Assembly (NCBI GenBank): GCA_947374505.1
Contig: CANCCE010000082.1
Location: 1-11,269, forward strand
DNA from: Comamonadaceae bacterium
GTDB taxonomy: Bacteria; Pseudomonadota; Gammaproteobacteria; Burkholderiales; Burkholderiaceae_C
Direction: 5' to 3'
DNA: 11,269 bases
The position numbers and the translations under genes are program-made. Shown here in pieces: positions 1-7,045 of the stretch. How positions within the stretch are numbered: the stretch's first letter is position 1; each line of letters opens with the position of its first letter. The notes below the pieces were generated by a model. It was not told the origin of the DNA. It was given only the letters and a program-made list of their open reading frames with translations, and did no database searches.

Positions 1-1022
1 GGCGTCATCACGTACATCGGCACGTTCACGTGCGGGACGATGGCGGCGTCGCCTTGGCCGATGCCCGAGGTCTCGACCACGATGACATCGAAGCCGGCGA
101 CCTTGCAGGCGGCAATCACATCTGGCAAGGCCTTGCTGATTTCAGACCCGAAATCACGTGTGGCCAAGCTGCGCATGAAGACGCGCTGGCCCGAGTCATT
201 GCTTTGCGCGTTGGTTTTCCACGGGCTGATGGCATTCATGCGAATCCGGTCGCCCAGCAGCGCGCCACCGCTTTTACGCCGGCTCGGGTCAATGCTGATG
301 ACGGCGATGCGCAGGCTGTCACCTTGGTCCAGCCGCAGCCGGCGGATCAACTCATCGGTGAGAGATGACTTGCCGGCGCCGCCCGTCCCGGTGATGCCTA
401 ACACCGGCACTTGACAGCTGGCGGCTTGCTCGCGAATAGCGCTGACCAGACGCGCATTGGCTTGGTCGTTTTCGAGTGCGGTGATGAGCTGCGCCAAGGC
501 GCGCCAGTTCATTTCGCCGTGGCCTTGAATGGCTTGCATGTCTTTGGGTGCAAAGCCGGTGAGGTCTTTGTCACAGCGCATGACCATCTCGCCGATCATG
601 CCGGCCAAGCCCATTCTCTGGCCATCTTCCGGGCTGAAAATATGCGTCACGCCGTAGGCATGGAGTTCGCGGATTTCAGGCGGCACGATGACGCCGCCGC
701 CGCCGCCAAAGACTTGAATGTGCTCACCACCCCGGCTTTTGAGCAAGTCCACCATGTACTTGAAGTACTCGACATGGCCGCCTTGGTAAGAGCTGATGGC
801 GATGCCTTGTGCGTCTTCTTGCAGGGCGGCGGTGACGACTTCGTCGACGCTGCGGTTGTGGCCCAGGTGAATCACCTCGGCGCCCATGCCTTGCAGGATG
901 CGCCGCATGATGTTGATGGCTGCGTCATGGCCGTCAAACAGCGAGGCTGCGGTGACAAAGCGCACCTTGTGTGTCGGGCGGTAGTTGGCCAAGGCTTGGT
1001 AGTCGGTGTAAAGCTCGCTCAT
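1..1022 (-). CDS. icmF: Fused isobutyryl-CoA mutase IcmF (N-terminal part, truncated by window edge)
   Basis: My reading of the minus strand gives an open frame from an ATG at 1022 to the left edge, 340 codons without a stop. It matches the N-terminus of IcmF, the cobalamin-dependent enzyme interconverting isobutyryl-CoA and n-butyryl-CoA with a built-in G-protein chaperone. Residues 18-155 form the B12-binding domain: FDGHDAA at 29-35 (H32 is the likely cobalt-coordinating histidine of the DxHxxG motif) and a five-glycine run before VIVPPEI. A MeaB-like GTPase domain follows, with P-loop GTGGAGKS at 212-219, VISIDPSRRKSGGALLGDR, and the ETSGIGQGD switch around E317. IcmF proteins are about 1,090 residues, so roughly 30% is visible. 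A GGAG ribosome site (1031-1034) sits 8 nt before the ATG. The fused B12-plus-G-domain order separates it from plain methylmalonyl-CoA mutase and stand-alone MeaB. The substrate-binding domain is outside the window, so substrate identity rests on architecture. Confidence 0.93.
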   Translation of the reverse strand, partial: MSELYTDYQALANYRPTHKVRFVTAASLFDGHDAAINIMRRILQGMGAEVIHLGHNRSVDEVVTAALQEDAQGIAISSYQGGHVEYFKYMVDLLKSRGGEHIQVFGGGGGVIVPPEIRELHAYGVTHIFSPEDGQRMGLAGMIGEMVMRCDKDLTGFAPKDMQAIQGHGEMNWRALAQLITALENDQANARLVSAIREQAASCQVPVLGITGTGGAGKSSLTDELIRRLRLDQGDSLRIAVISIDPSRRKSGGALLGDRIRMNAISPWKTNAQSNDSGQRVFMRSLATRDFGSEISKALPDVIAACKVAGFDVIVVETSGIGQGDAAIVPHVNVPMYVMT

Positions 1023-1071
1023 CTCACGGTCTCCGGGAAAGTCGTTATGGAGAGCTGGTACGCACCGGCTC

Positions 1072-1091
1072 AGTTGACGTTAACGTCAACT
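1072..1091. promoter_or_regulatory. Perfect 20-bp palindrome, candidate operator of icmF
   Basis: AGTTGACGTTAACGTCAACT is an exact inverted repeat with no spacer, centred about 60 bp upstream of the icmF start codon. It contains TTGACG, a good -35 hexamer, in icmF orientation; I see no convincing -10, the best being a weak TGCGTA 19 bp downstream. Operators lying in a long promoter spacer are typical of MerR-family activators. The core resembles, from memory, the motif described for LiuR-type regulators of branched-chain amino acid and acyl-CoA genes in proteobacteria. The regulator gene is not in the window, so its identity is inference. Confidence 0.65.
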
Positions 1092-1121
1092 CCAACCGTG
1101 ATGTTAGCGGCTTTCTACCCA

Positions 1122-1151
1122 CAAATGAAAAAGGGGCGCTTGCGCGCCCCT
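1122..1151 (-). terminator. Intrinsic terminator of the first TRAP operon
   Basis: An 8-bp GC-rich stem (AGGGGCGC, 1132-1139, pairing with GCGCCCCT, 1144-1151) has a 4-nt loop. On the minus strand it is followed by a T-rich tract (TTTTTCATTT). It lies about 20 bp after the dctM stop codon at 1173 and before the icmF operator, so it should separate the transporter transcript from icmF. Confidence 0.85.
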
Positions 1152-1172
1152 GAAAAAGATCACTTGCCGGGA

Positions 1173-3086
1173 TCAGCCGCCGTACAAATACTTTGGCAAC
1201 CACAGTGTCAGGCCTGGCCAGACATACATGAACACCATGCACAAGATGACGATCAGCATGTAGGGCATCATGCCGGCGAATATCTGGTTGATCGTGACGT
1301 GCGCCGGCGACACCCCCTTGAGGTAGAACGCTGACATCGCCACCGGTGGCGACAAGAATGCCGCCTGCAAGTTGACGAAGACCAGCACGCCCCACAGCAT
1401 CGGGTCAATCCCGAAGTGCGGCAGCAGTGGCAAGAAGATCGGCACAAAGATCACGATGATCTCAGTCCACTCCAGTGGCCAGCCCAGCACAAAGATGATG
1501 GCCTGCGACAGCAGCAAGAACTGCATCGGCGACAGGTCCATGCTCATGACCCACGTCTCCACCAGATTCTGTCCGCCCAAGATCGCAAAAACTGCCGAAA
1601 ACAGGGCCGAACCGACGAACAACCAGCACACCATGGAGGTGGTTTTGGCCGTTAGAAACACGGCTTCTTTGATCTTCTGGAAATTCAAGGACTTGGCCTG
1701 CCACGCCATCAAGAACGCACCCGCCGCACCGACCGCCGCAGATTCTGTGGCCGTGGTCAGGCCAAACAAAATCACGCCTAGGACAACGAAGGTCAGGATG
1801 GCCAGTGGCGCGACTGAATGAATCAGCATCGACACAATTTCATACTGCTCAGCGTCAAAGTTCCAGTAGTAATAGCCCAGCAATGCCAGCGTGATCAGGC
1901 TGCAGATCAGGAAACCGGTGTAGAAGGCTGCAGGCACGGGTTCGGTTTTGGGTGCCTCTGTCCCTTCGCCGGCGCCCATGTCTTGCAAGGGCTCATCGGG
2001 TTCAATGACCTCAGCGTTGGCTTGGCCACCGAGTGGCTTGAGCTCCTCATCCGTATCCGCTGGAGCTTGCACGCCACCTTGAACCGGTGGCGCTGGCACC
2101 GCACCCGTCCCGCCCATGGCATTGACCGGGACTGCCGACTTCTCCGCCATTTGTTCCGCTGCCACCGGTGCTGGCTCATTGTCTTTTTGGGAGTAGATGG
2201 TCACATACCACCACACTGCACCGAGCGTGGCTACCGCCAAAATGACGGGTGCCAAAGCCCGCGCCAAGCCTGCGAGCAGTTGCCACCATTTCAGGCTCAC
2301 GCCGGCCACACCGCTGCGCAAGGCCTTGGCTGGCGACACCACGGCGCTCAACAACGCCGGCAGCATGAAGCGCGAGTAGCTGGACGAAATATGCGCGACC
2401 CATGGTGAGATCGGCGCCTTCATTTGCTCAGGTGGCAACTTGGGTGCGATTTTTGGGTCGATCATGCACCAGCCGATCACATAGACCAGGTACAAGAAGG
2501 CCAGGAAAAAGCCAGGGAACATGGCTGCGGCATAGAGCTTGACGACCGACTGCCCAGCCACGGCGGCATAGACAATGATCATGACGGACGGCGGGATCAA
2601 AATCCCCAGCGTGCCGCCGGCGGTGATCACGCCTGCGGCCAAGCGCGTGTCGTAACCGGCGTTGAGCATGGGCCGCATGGCAATCACGCCCATCAGCACC
2701 ACCACCGCACCGACCAAGCCACTGGCAATGCCCCAGAAGGTACAGATCACCAGCGTGGTCACCGCCAAGGAGCCCGGCAATTTGCGGAACGCCAGCTGAA
2801 CGCTGTGGAACATTTTGTCCACCAGCGCGCCGCGTTCCATGACGTAGCCCATCAAGACAAAGAGCGGAATCGACAGCAGAACATCGTTGTTCATGGCGCC
2901 GAAAGCGCGTTGCACCATCAAGGGGAAAATCTTGTTGTCTAAAAAGGGTGCGGCTGAATCATAAAAGGCCACAAAACCAAACATCATGCCCAGGCCCATC
3001 AGGGTGAACGCGGTGGGAAAACCCATCATGATCACCACCACGATCAGGCACAGCATGGTCATACCAAGTGCAGCGTTGCTCATCAT
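1173..3086 (-). CDS. TRAP transporter large permease DctM, long form with central insertion (operon 1)
   Basis: 637-residue polytopic membrane protein, the translocation subunit of a TRAP transporter (DctM family, FcbT3-like) that should couple solute uptake to an ion gradient. Family signatures are GFPTAFTLMG (22-31), IPLFVLMGY (73-81), GGTLGILIPPSV (157-168), TTATESAAVGA (444-454), LGWPLEWTEIIVIF (534-547) and SPPVAMSAFYLKG (579-591). Typical DctM proteins are about 430 residues; the excess lies between about 218 and 425. There a basic stretch is followed by a hydrophobic segment (270-298), a Pro/Ala/Glu-rich linker (301-387) and a second hydrophobic segment (388-409). By the positive-inside rule I infer that the linker is periplasmic. 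The stop of dctQ overlaps the start by one base (TAATG), implying translational coupling. The frame opens with two Met codons; AAGG is 3 nt from the first and 6 nt from the second (3083), so the second may be the real start. The substrate cannot be read from this subunit. Confidence 0.93.
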   Translation of the reverse strand: MMSNAALGMTMLCLIVVVIMMGFPTAFTLMGLGMMFGFVAFYDSAAPFLDNKIFPLMVQRAFGAMNNDVLLSIPLFVLMGYVMERGALVDKMFHSVQLAFRKLPGSLAVTTLVICTFWGIASGLVGAVVVLMGVIAMRPMLNAGYDTRLAAGVITAGGTLGILIPPSVMIIVYAAVAGQSVVKLYAAAMFPGFFLAFLYLVYVIGWCMIDPKIAPKLPPEQMKAPISPWVAHISSSYSRFMLPALLSAVVSPAKALRSGVAGVSLKWWQLLAGLARALAPVILAVATLGAVWWYVTIYSQKDNEPAPVAAEQMAEKSAVPVNAMGGTGAVPAPPVQGGVQAPADTDEELKPLGGQANAEVIEPDEPLQDMGAGEGTEAPKTEPVPAAFYTGFLICSLITLALLGYYYWNFDAEQYEIVSMLIHSVAPLAILTFVVLGVILFGLTTATESAAVGAAGAFLMAWQAKSLNFQKIKEAVFLTAKTTSMVCWLFVGSALFSAVFAILGGQNLVETWVMSMDLSPMQFLLLSQAIIFVLGWPLEWTEIIVIFVPIFLPLLPHFGIDPMLWGVLVFVNLQAAFLSPPVAMSAFYLKGVSPAHVTINQIFAGMMPYMLIVILCMVFMYVWPGLTLWLPKYLYGG

Positions 3087-3712
3087 TAACCTTTCATACC
3101 GATGGATTTTTCGATGGCCAGTTTGATGGCATCTTCATCGACGTATTCACTGCCCTCTAACTGCTGTGCCACCACATCGGACTCTTGCGCGTCCTTGAGT
3201 CGGGGCGTCCACGCGCCGGTCTGGATGCACACAATGCAGCGGATGATTTCAGCGATACCTTGCATCAACACCAAAGCGCCGGCCAGCGGGATCATGAATT
3301 TAAACGGGTAGACCGGCAGTGGGTCGGCGTTGAAAGTCTGCTCATGGATGGCTAAAGAATCTTGAAAGTAACTCCAACCCGACCAAGTCAAGGCTGCAAT
3401 GCCAGGCAAGAAAAATGCCACGTATAAAACCAGGTCAATGCTGGCTTGTGTCCTCGGTTTGAAGTTTCCGTACAGGAAGTCACCGCGGACATGACCGTCC
3501 TGGCACAACGTGTAGGCACCGCCCATCATGAACAGCGTGCCGTAAAGCATGTTGCTGGCGTCAAAGACCCAAGCGGTGGGTGCATTCAAGGCATACCGCT
3601 TGAAGACTTCAGCCACCACCAGCAGCATCAACACCACGATGAGCCAGGCAAAAGCCTTGCCCACCCAAGTGCTGATCCCGTCAGCCGTGTGTAAAAAGGT
3701 TTGGATTTTCAT
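3086..3712 (-). CDS. TRAP transporter small permease DctQ (operon 1)
   Basis: 208-residue small membrane subunit of a TRAP transporter. It forms the membrane complex with DctM and helps dock the loaded binding protein. Four hydrophobic segments are visible, near 20-38, 54-70, 93-111 and 137-155. The family-like motif WVFDASNMLYGTLFMMGGAYTL is followed by GHVRGDFLYG, and EIIRC comes after the last helix. The C-terminal 45 residues are acidic and polar, probably cytoplasmic, and differ strongly from those of the paralogue at 7042-7662. The gene follows dctP after a 77-bp gap containing a hairpin and overlaps dctM by one base. The ribosome site is weak (GAGAAA, about 7 nt before the ATG), which would favour lower expression than dctP. 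Confidence 0.92.
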   Translation of the reverse strand: MKIQTFLHTADGISTWVGKAFAWLIVVLMLLVVAEVFKRYALNAPTAWVFDASNMLYGTLFMMGGAYTLCQDGHVRGDFLYGNFKPRTQASIDLVLYVAFFLPGIAALTWSGWSYFQDSLAIHEQTFNADPLPVYPFKFMIPLAGALVLMQGIAEIIRCIVCIQTGAWTPRLKDAQESDVVAQQLEGSEYVDEDAIKLAIEKSIGMKG

Positions 3713-3724
3713 TTTCTATTTCTC

Positions 3725-3765
3725 AAAATAAACAAGCCAGCCACCCGGAAGACCAAGTGGCTGGC
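3725..3765 (-). terminator. Hairpin between dctP and dctQ, possible partial terminator or mRNA-end stabiliser
   Basis: A 9-bp perfect stem (GCCAGCCAC, 3736-3744, pairing with GTGGCTGGC, 3757-3765) has a 12-nt loop. On the minus strand it is followed by a moderately T-rich tract (TTGTTTATTTTG). Lying inside an operon, it probably lets only part of the transcription continue into dctQM or protects the dctP mRNA 3' end. Either would yield more binding protein than permease. Confidence 0.6.
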
Positions 3766-3789
3766 ATGACTTAACAACTGACGGGCTTA

Positions 3790-4908
3790 TTACGCCTTTT
3801 TTGCACCTTTGGCGAAGTAATGGTTGTAGGCCATCTTGAAGTCCACCATGTAGTCGTTCTGCCACTGGCCAGCACGCTCTGCATAGGCTTTTTGTGAGGC
3901 CAAGATCTTCTTGAACAGTGCATTTTCAGCACTCTTCTTTTCCATGATCTTGTCCCACGAAGCCAGCTGAGCCCGGAGGATGGAGTCAGGTGTCTTGTAG
4001 AACTTGATGCCCTGCTTCTTCAGGTCGATGTAGTCCTTGGAATTGCGGTCGATGGCTTTCCAGCTCATGTCGGCGCTGGCCGCCTGCACACTGAAGTCGA
4101 TGATGGCCTTGAGTTCAGCCGGTAGAGAGTTGAACTTGCTCTTGTTGAACAAAATCTCGAACTGCTCACCCGACTGGTGAAAGGACTGCAGCATGCAGTT
4201 TTTCACCACGTCCGGGAAGCCCAGAATACGGTCTGATGATGCATTGTTGAATTCAGCCGCATCCAGCAGGCCACGGTCCAGGGCCGGGATGATCTCACCA
4301 CCAGGCAGCGGGTTCACGGCAGCACCCATGTCGGTATACATGTCAACCGCCAAGCCCACGGTGCGGAACTTCACGCCCTTCATTTGTGCGACGTTGGTGA
4401 CTGGTTTTTTGAACCAGCCGAAGGGCTGCGTTGGCATCGGGCCGTACAGGTAGGAAACGACGTCCATGTTGATGGATTTGTAGATTTCGTCCAGCAGTGC
4501 CTTGCCGCCGCCGTAGTTGTGCCAAGCCAGAACCATGTTGGGGTCCATACCAAAAGCCGGACCGGAACCCCAAAGGGCCAAGGCGGTATTTTTTCCGTAG
4601 TGGTAAGCCACCACACCGTGGCCGCCGTCCAAAGTGCCTTTGTTCACAGCTTCCAGCAACTGGAAGGCGGGTACGACAGCACCGGATGGCAACACTTCGA
4701 TTTTGAGTTTGCCGCTGGCCATCAAATTGACTTTGTTGGCAAAGTCGTTGGCGTATTCATGAAAAATGTCTTTGGCCGGCCAAGTGCTCTGAAAACGCAA
4801 GGTGGTCGTGGTCTGGGCGGTAGCCAGCATCGGTGCGGCCAAGGCGCCGGCGCCAGCTGCGACGGCAGCACCTTTGAGCAAGCCGCGACGGCGAGGGGTA
4901 TTTGTCAT
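3790..4908 (-). CDS. TRAP periplasmic solute-binding protein DctP, TakP/FcbT1-like, Tat-exported (operon 1)
   Basis: 372-residue extracytoplasmic binding protein that captures an organic anion and delivers it to DctQM. The N-terminus PRRRGLLKGAA (5-15), an Ala/Gly-rich stretch and an ATA cleavage site near residue 31 form a twin-arginine (Tat) signal, implying export in folded form. Mature family features are TLRFQSTWPAKDIFHEY (36-52), GPMPTQPFGWF (156-166), GVKFRTVGLA with R182 (the conserved carboxylate-binding arginine) and DRGLLDAAEFNN (211-222). TakP-type proteins usually have Glu-Trp where this has E219-F220, so the ligand pocket may be altered. TakP binds 2-oxo acids and FcbT1 serves 4-chlorobenzoate; neither substrate can be assigned here. 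About 80% identical by eye to the product of 7759-8883. GGAG (4915-4918) is 6 nt before the ATG. Confidence 0.93.
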   Translation of the reverse strand: MTNTPRRRGLLKGAAVAAGAGALAAPMLATAQTTTTLRFQSTWPAKDIFHEYANDFANKVNLMASGKLKIEVLPSGAVVPAFQLLEAVNKGTLDGGHGVVAYHYGKNTALALWGSGPAFGMDPNMVLAWHNYGGGKALLDEIYKSINMDVVSYLYGPMPTQPFGWFKKPVTNVAQMKGVKFRTVGLAVDMYTDMGAAVNPLPGGEIIPALDRGLLDAAEFNNASSDRILGFPDVVKNCMLQSFHQSGEQFEILFNKSKFNSLPAELKAIIDFSVQAASADMSWKAIDRNSKDYIDLKKQGIKFYKTPDSILRAQLASWDKIMEKKSAENALFKKILASQKAYAERAGQWQNDYMVDFKMAYNHYFAKGAKKA

Positions 4909-5115
4909 GTTGATCTCCAGTTGTAATGAAACGTTAGCGCGCTATCTTTCTCCGGAATCGAATCCTCTGAGTAGAGGGTTTTCACCAAGAGAAATGATGC
5001 AAGTTCATTTAATTGTTGAAAAATTGACTCTAAGCAAATGGTTGTCAAGCACTTTGTCAGAATTCAGTCAGAAAAGTTGCAGGCGCAAGCCGCTGGAATG
5101 GTGGCGGAACGGAGC
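4909..5115 (-). promoter_or_regulatory. Promoter and leader region of the first TRAP operon
   Basis: A 207-bp, comparatively AT-rich gap between dctP and the preceding terminator, with no credible gene. On the minus strand TTGACA (5043-5048) is a perfect -35 hexamer, but the -10 at 17-bp spacing (AATTTT) is poor, so an activator or another start is possible. The 14-bp element shared with the second operon lies at 4973-4986, overlapping a small cctct/agagg inverted repeat (4964-4977). The short palindrome TAGCGCGCTA is at 4935-4944. Confidence 0.45.
4973..4986 (-). promoter_or_regulatory. Shared promoter element GGTGAAAACCCTCT, copy 1
   Basis: On the minus strand this reads GGTGAAAACCCTCT, ending 65 bp before the dctP start codon. 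The second TRAP operon has GGTAAAAACCCTCT ending 74 bp before its dctP start. The two agree at 13 of 14 bases in otherwise dissimilar leaders, which points to a common transcription factor or a common promoter core. The factor is not identifiable from the sequence. Confidence 0.5.
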
Positions 5116-5141
5116 AAAAAAAAACGGCCAACAAGTGGCCG
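5116..5141 (-). terminator. Intrinsic terminator of the second TRAP operon
   Basis: A 6-bp stem (CGGCCA, 5125-5130, pairing with TGGCCG, 5136-5141) with a 5-nt loop is followed, on the minus strand, by nine consecutive T. It begins 23 bp after the dctM stop codon at 5165. It should prevent read-through into the first TRAP operon, so each operon relies on its own promoter. Confidence 0.88.
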
Positions 5142-5164
5142 CTGAGAAAGGACGGGGGAATGGC

Positions 5165-7045
5165 TTATTTGTAAAGCAGTTCTGGCAACCACATCCCAAT
5201 GGCTGGGAATTGGTAAAGCATGATGATGGCCAGAATCTGGATGCCCATGAACGGCAGCATGCCCAGGAAAATCTGGTTCAAAGTCACGTGTTTGGGAGCA
5301 ACCCCCTTCAGGTAGAACGCGGCCATGGCGACAGGCGGGCTGAGGAAGGCCGTCTGCAGATTGAGCGCCACCAGCAAGCCGAAGAACAGAGGGTCAACGC
5401 CAAAATTGTCGAGCAGCGGGATGAAGATGGGCATGAAGATCACGATGATTTCCGTCCACTCCAGTGGCCAGCCGAGTAGGAAAATAATCACTTGGCTCAT
5501 GATCAAAAACTGGGTCGTGGTCAGGTCCATGCTCAGTACCCATGTTTCCACCAGATTTTGCCCTCCCAGTAGCGCAAACGCGGCTGAAAAGATAGCTGAT
5601 CCGACGAACAACCAACACACCATGGCTGAAGTTTTGGCGGTCAAAAATACCGCTTCCTGAAGTACCCGCATTGTCAAACGCCGGTAGGCCACGGCCAGTA
5701 TGAAGCCGCCTAAAGCGCCCATGGCCGCGGCTTCGGTCGGCGTCGCCAAGCCCATCACGATCGAGCCCAGCACCGAAATGATCAGAATCATCAGCGGGAA
5801 GAACGAGGACAAGAGCATCTTGAAGATCTCCAGCCGGGCAAAGCTCAAGAACAGATAAAACAGCGACACCAGCGCCCCCAAAATCGCAAAACAGACCCAC
5901 CACCAAGTCGGTGCCGCGCGTGTGCTGGCGGCTTCGGGCTCGGTTGCCATCGCCGGCTCTGTGCTGGCAACGCTGGCAGTGACAGTGGCCGGAATGGACT
6001 GCTCTGCGCCGGGCGGTGCTTGCAAGCCGCCGCTGTCTTCCTCGGTAGTCGGGGCATAACTGAATGAACCTATCGGCTGAATGTCATAAACGGGGATGGC
6101 TTCCACCGTGGTGACTGAGCGAAAACTGCTGACGGCGATGATCAAAAAAATCAGGCCGGGCAACACCACTAAACCCAGCTGCCGCAAGATATGGCTCAAA
6201 GGCACAGCGGCATTGCGCTTGCCTTTGAGTGCAACAATCAGTTGCGAGAACGCATGGGCGCTGCCATCGGTGGTCATTTGTTGTGTCAGCGGCGGCAGCG
6301 GCACCACGCGTTCTGCGGCGGACAGAGGAGGCGCCCAAGCTGGCTTGAGCTTGGACACCATGACCACATACAAAATGTACAGACCGGTCAGCATCAAGCC
6401 GGGGAAAAAAGCACCGGCGTAAAGTTGCACAACGGATACGCCGGCCGTGGCGCCGTACACAATCAGCAGCACTGAAGGCGGAATCATGATGCCCAGACAA
6501 CCGCCTGCCGTGATGGCACCAGCCGCCAGCGGCACGCTGTAGCCAGCCCGCAGCATGGCCGGCAGTGCCAGCAGGCCCATCAGCGTGACCACGGCGCCGA
6601 CGATGCCGGTCGCCGTTGCAAAAATAGCGCAGGTCACCAACGTGGCCACCGCCAAAGAGCCCGGAATCCTGGCCATTGCCAGGTGCAGGCTTTTGAACAG
6701 CTTTTCAATCAGATTGGCGCGCTCAACCAAATAGCCCATGAAGACAAACAAAGGGATGGCAATCAGCACATCACTGGCCATGGTCTTGTAGGCAGCCTGC
6801 ACCATCAAGTCCAGCGTTTTGATGATGTCCTGGTCGTAGGCCATCCACGAAAAAACCATGCCCATGCCCATCAGCGTGAAGGCCGTCGGAAAACCCAGCA
6901 TGATGGCGGTTACCACCAGCGACAACATCAACAGCCCGAGGTGGCCGTTGGTGATCGTTTCAACGCTGAGCAACATGTAAAGTGCACCAGCCACCACCAA
7001 CGACATGAAGACCAAGCCAAACCAGAGTTCTTTACGGATCTTCAT
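5165..7045 (-). CDS. TRAP transporter large permease DctM, long form with central insertion (operon 2)
   Basis: 626-residue paralogue of the DctM at 1173-3086. Shared core motifs are GFPTAFTLMG (51-60), IPLFVFMGY (97-105), GGCLGIMIPPSV (181-192), LATPTEAAAMGA (433-444), LGWPLEWTEIIVIF (524-537) and FLSPPVAMAAFYLKG (568-582). It has the same enlarged centre: a hydrophobic segment near 291-306, a Pro/Ala/Thr/Glu-rich linker (about 310-380) and another hydrophobic segment (381-405). The linker sequence is almost unrelated to that of the paralogue, with only a short GG-x-QAP stretch near Glu-Glu in common. It also has about 29 extra N-terminal residues adding a hydrophobic segment (8-27). The start overlaps the dctQ stop (ATGA, 4 bp) and is served by AGGGAGAG (7051-7058), a strong ribosome site 5 nt upstream. 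This well-placed site supports the longer N-terminus. Substrate unknown. Confidence 0.93.
   Translation of the reverse strand: MKIRKELWFGLVFMSLVVAGALYMLLSVETITNGHLGLLMLSLVVTAIMLGFPTAFTLMGMGMVFSWMAYDQDIIKTLDLMVQAAYKTMASDVLIAIPLFVFMGYLVERANLIEKLFKSLHLAMARIPGSLAVATLVTCAIFATATGIVGAVVTLMGLLALPAMLRAGYSVPLAAGAITAGGCLGIMIPPSVLLIVYGATAGVSVVQLYAGAFFPGLMLTGLYILYVVMVSKLKPAWAPPLSAAERVVPLPPLTQQMTTDGSAHAFSQLIVALKGKRNAAVPLSHILRQLGLVVLPGLIFLIIAVSSFRSVTTVEAIPVYDIQPIGSFSYAPTTEEDSGGLQAPPGAEQSIPATVTASVASTEPAMATEPEAASTRAAPTWWWVCFAILGALVSLFYLFLSFARLEIFKMLLSSFFPLMILIISVLGSIVMGLATPTEAAAMGALGGFILAVAYRRLTMRVLQEAVFLTAKTSAMVCWLFVGSAIFSAAFALLGGQNLVETWVLSMDLTTTQFLIMSQVIIFLLGWPLEWTEIIVIFMPIFIPLLDNFGVDPLFFGLLVALNLQTAFLSPPVAMAAFYLKGVAPKHVTLNQIFLGMLPFMGIQILAIIMLYQFPAIGMWLPELLYK

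Noticed and set aside
411..1334. Long plus-strand open frame opposite icmF and the end of dctM (307 codons)
   Set aside because: It runs through the icmF start, the palindrome and the terminator, is antisense to recognisable coding sequence, and has a His/Ala/Val-rich composition typical of antisense frames in GC-rich DNA.
1818..2942. Plus-strand open frames opposite dctM (196 and 172 codons)
   Set aside because: They are His/Gln/Arg-rich antisense shadows with no family resemblance, while the minus strand encodes a clear permease.
3713..3789. A small gene or internal promoter between dctP and dctQ of operon 1
   Set aside because: The 77 bp hold only a hairpin and a T-rich tract; there is no open frame with a ribosome site and no convincing promoter hexamers.
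4935..4944. Short palindrome TAGCGCGCTA near dctP and a similar GCGCGCTAA near the second dctQ
   Set aside because: GC-rich self-complementary 10-mers are frequent in this DNA, and the two sites do not occupy equivalent positions.
5043..5048. TTGACA as a standard sigma-70 promoter for the first TRAP operon
   Set aside because: The -35 is perfect but no acceptable -10 lies 16-18 bp downstream, so it is mentioned only as part of the promoter region.
4802..5479. Plus-strand open frame of 225 codons crossing the gap between the two TRAP operons
   Set aside because: It spans the dctP signal sequence, the promoter region, the terminator and the end of the second dctM on the wrong strand; composition is not protein-like and no ribosome site is seen.
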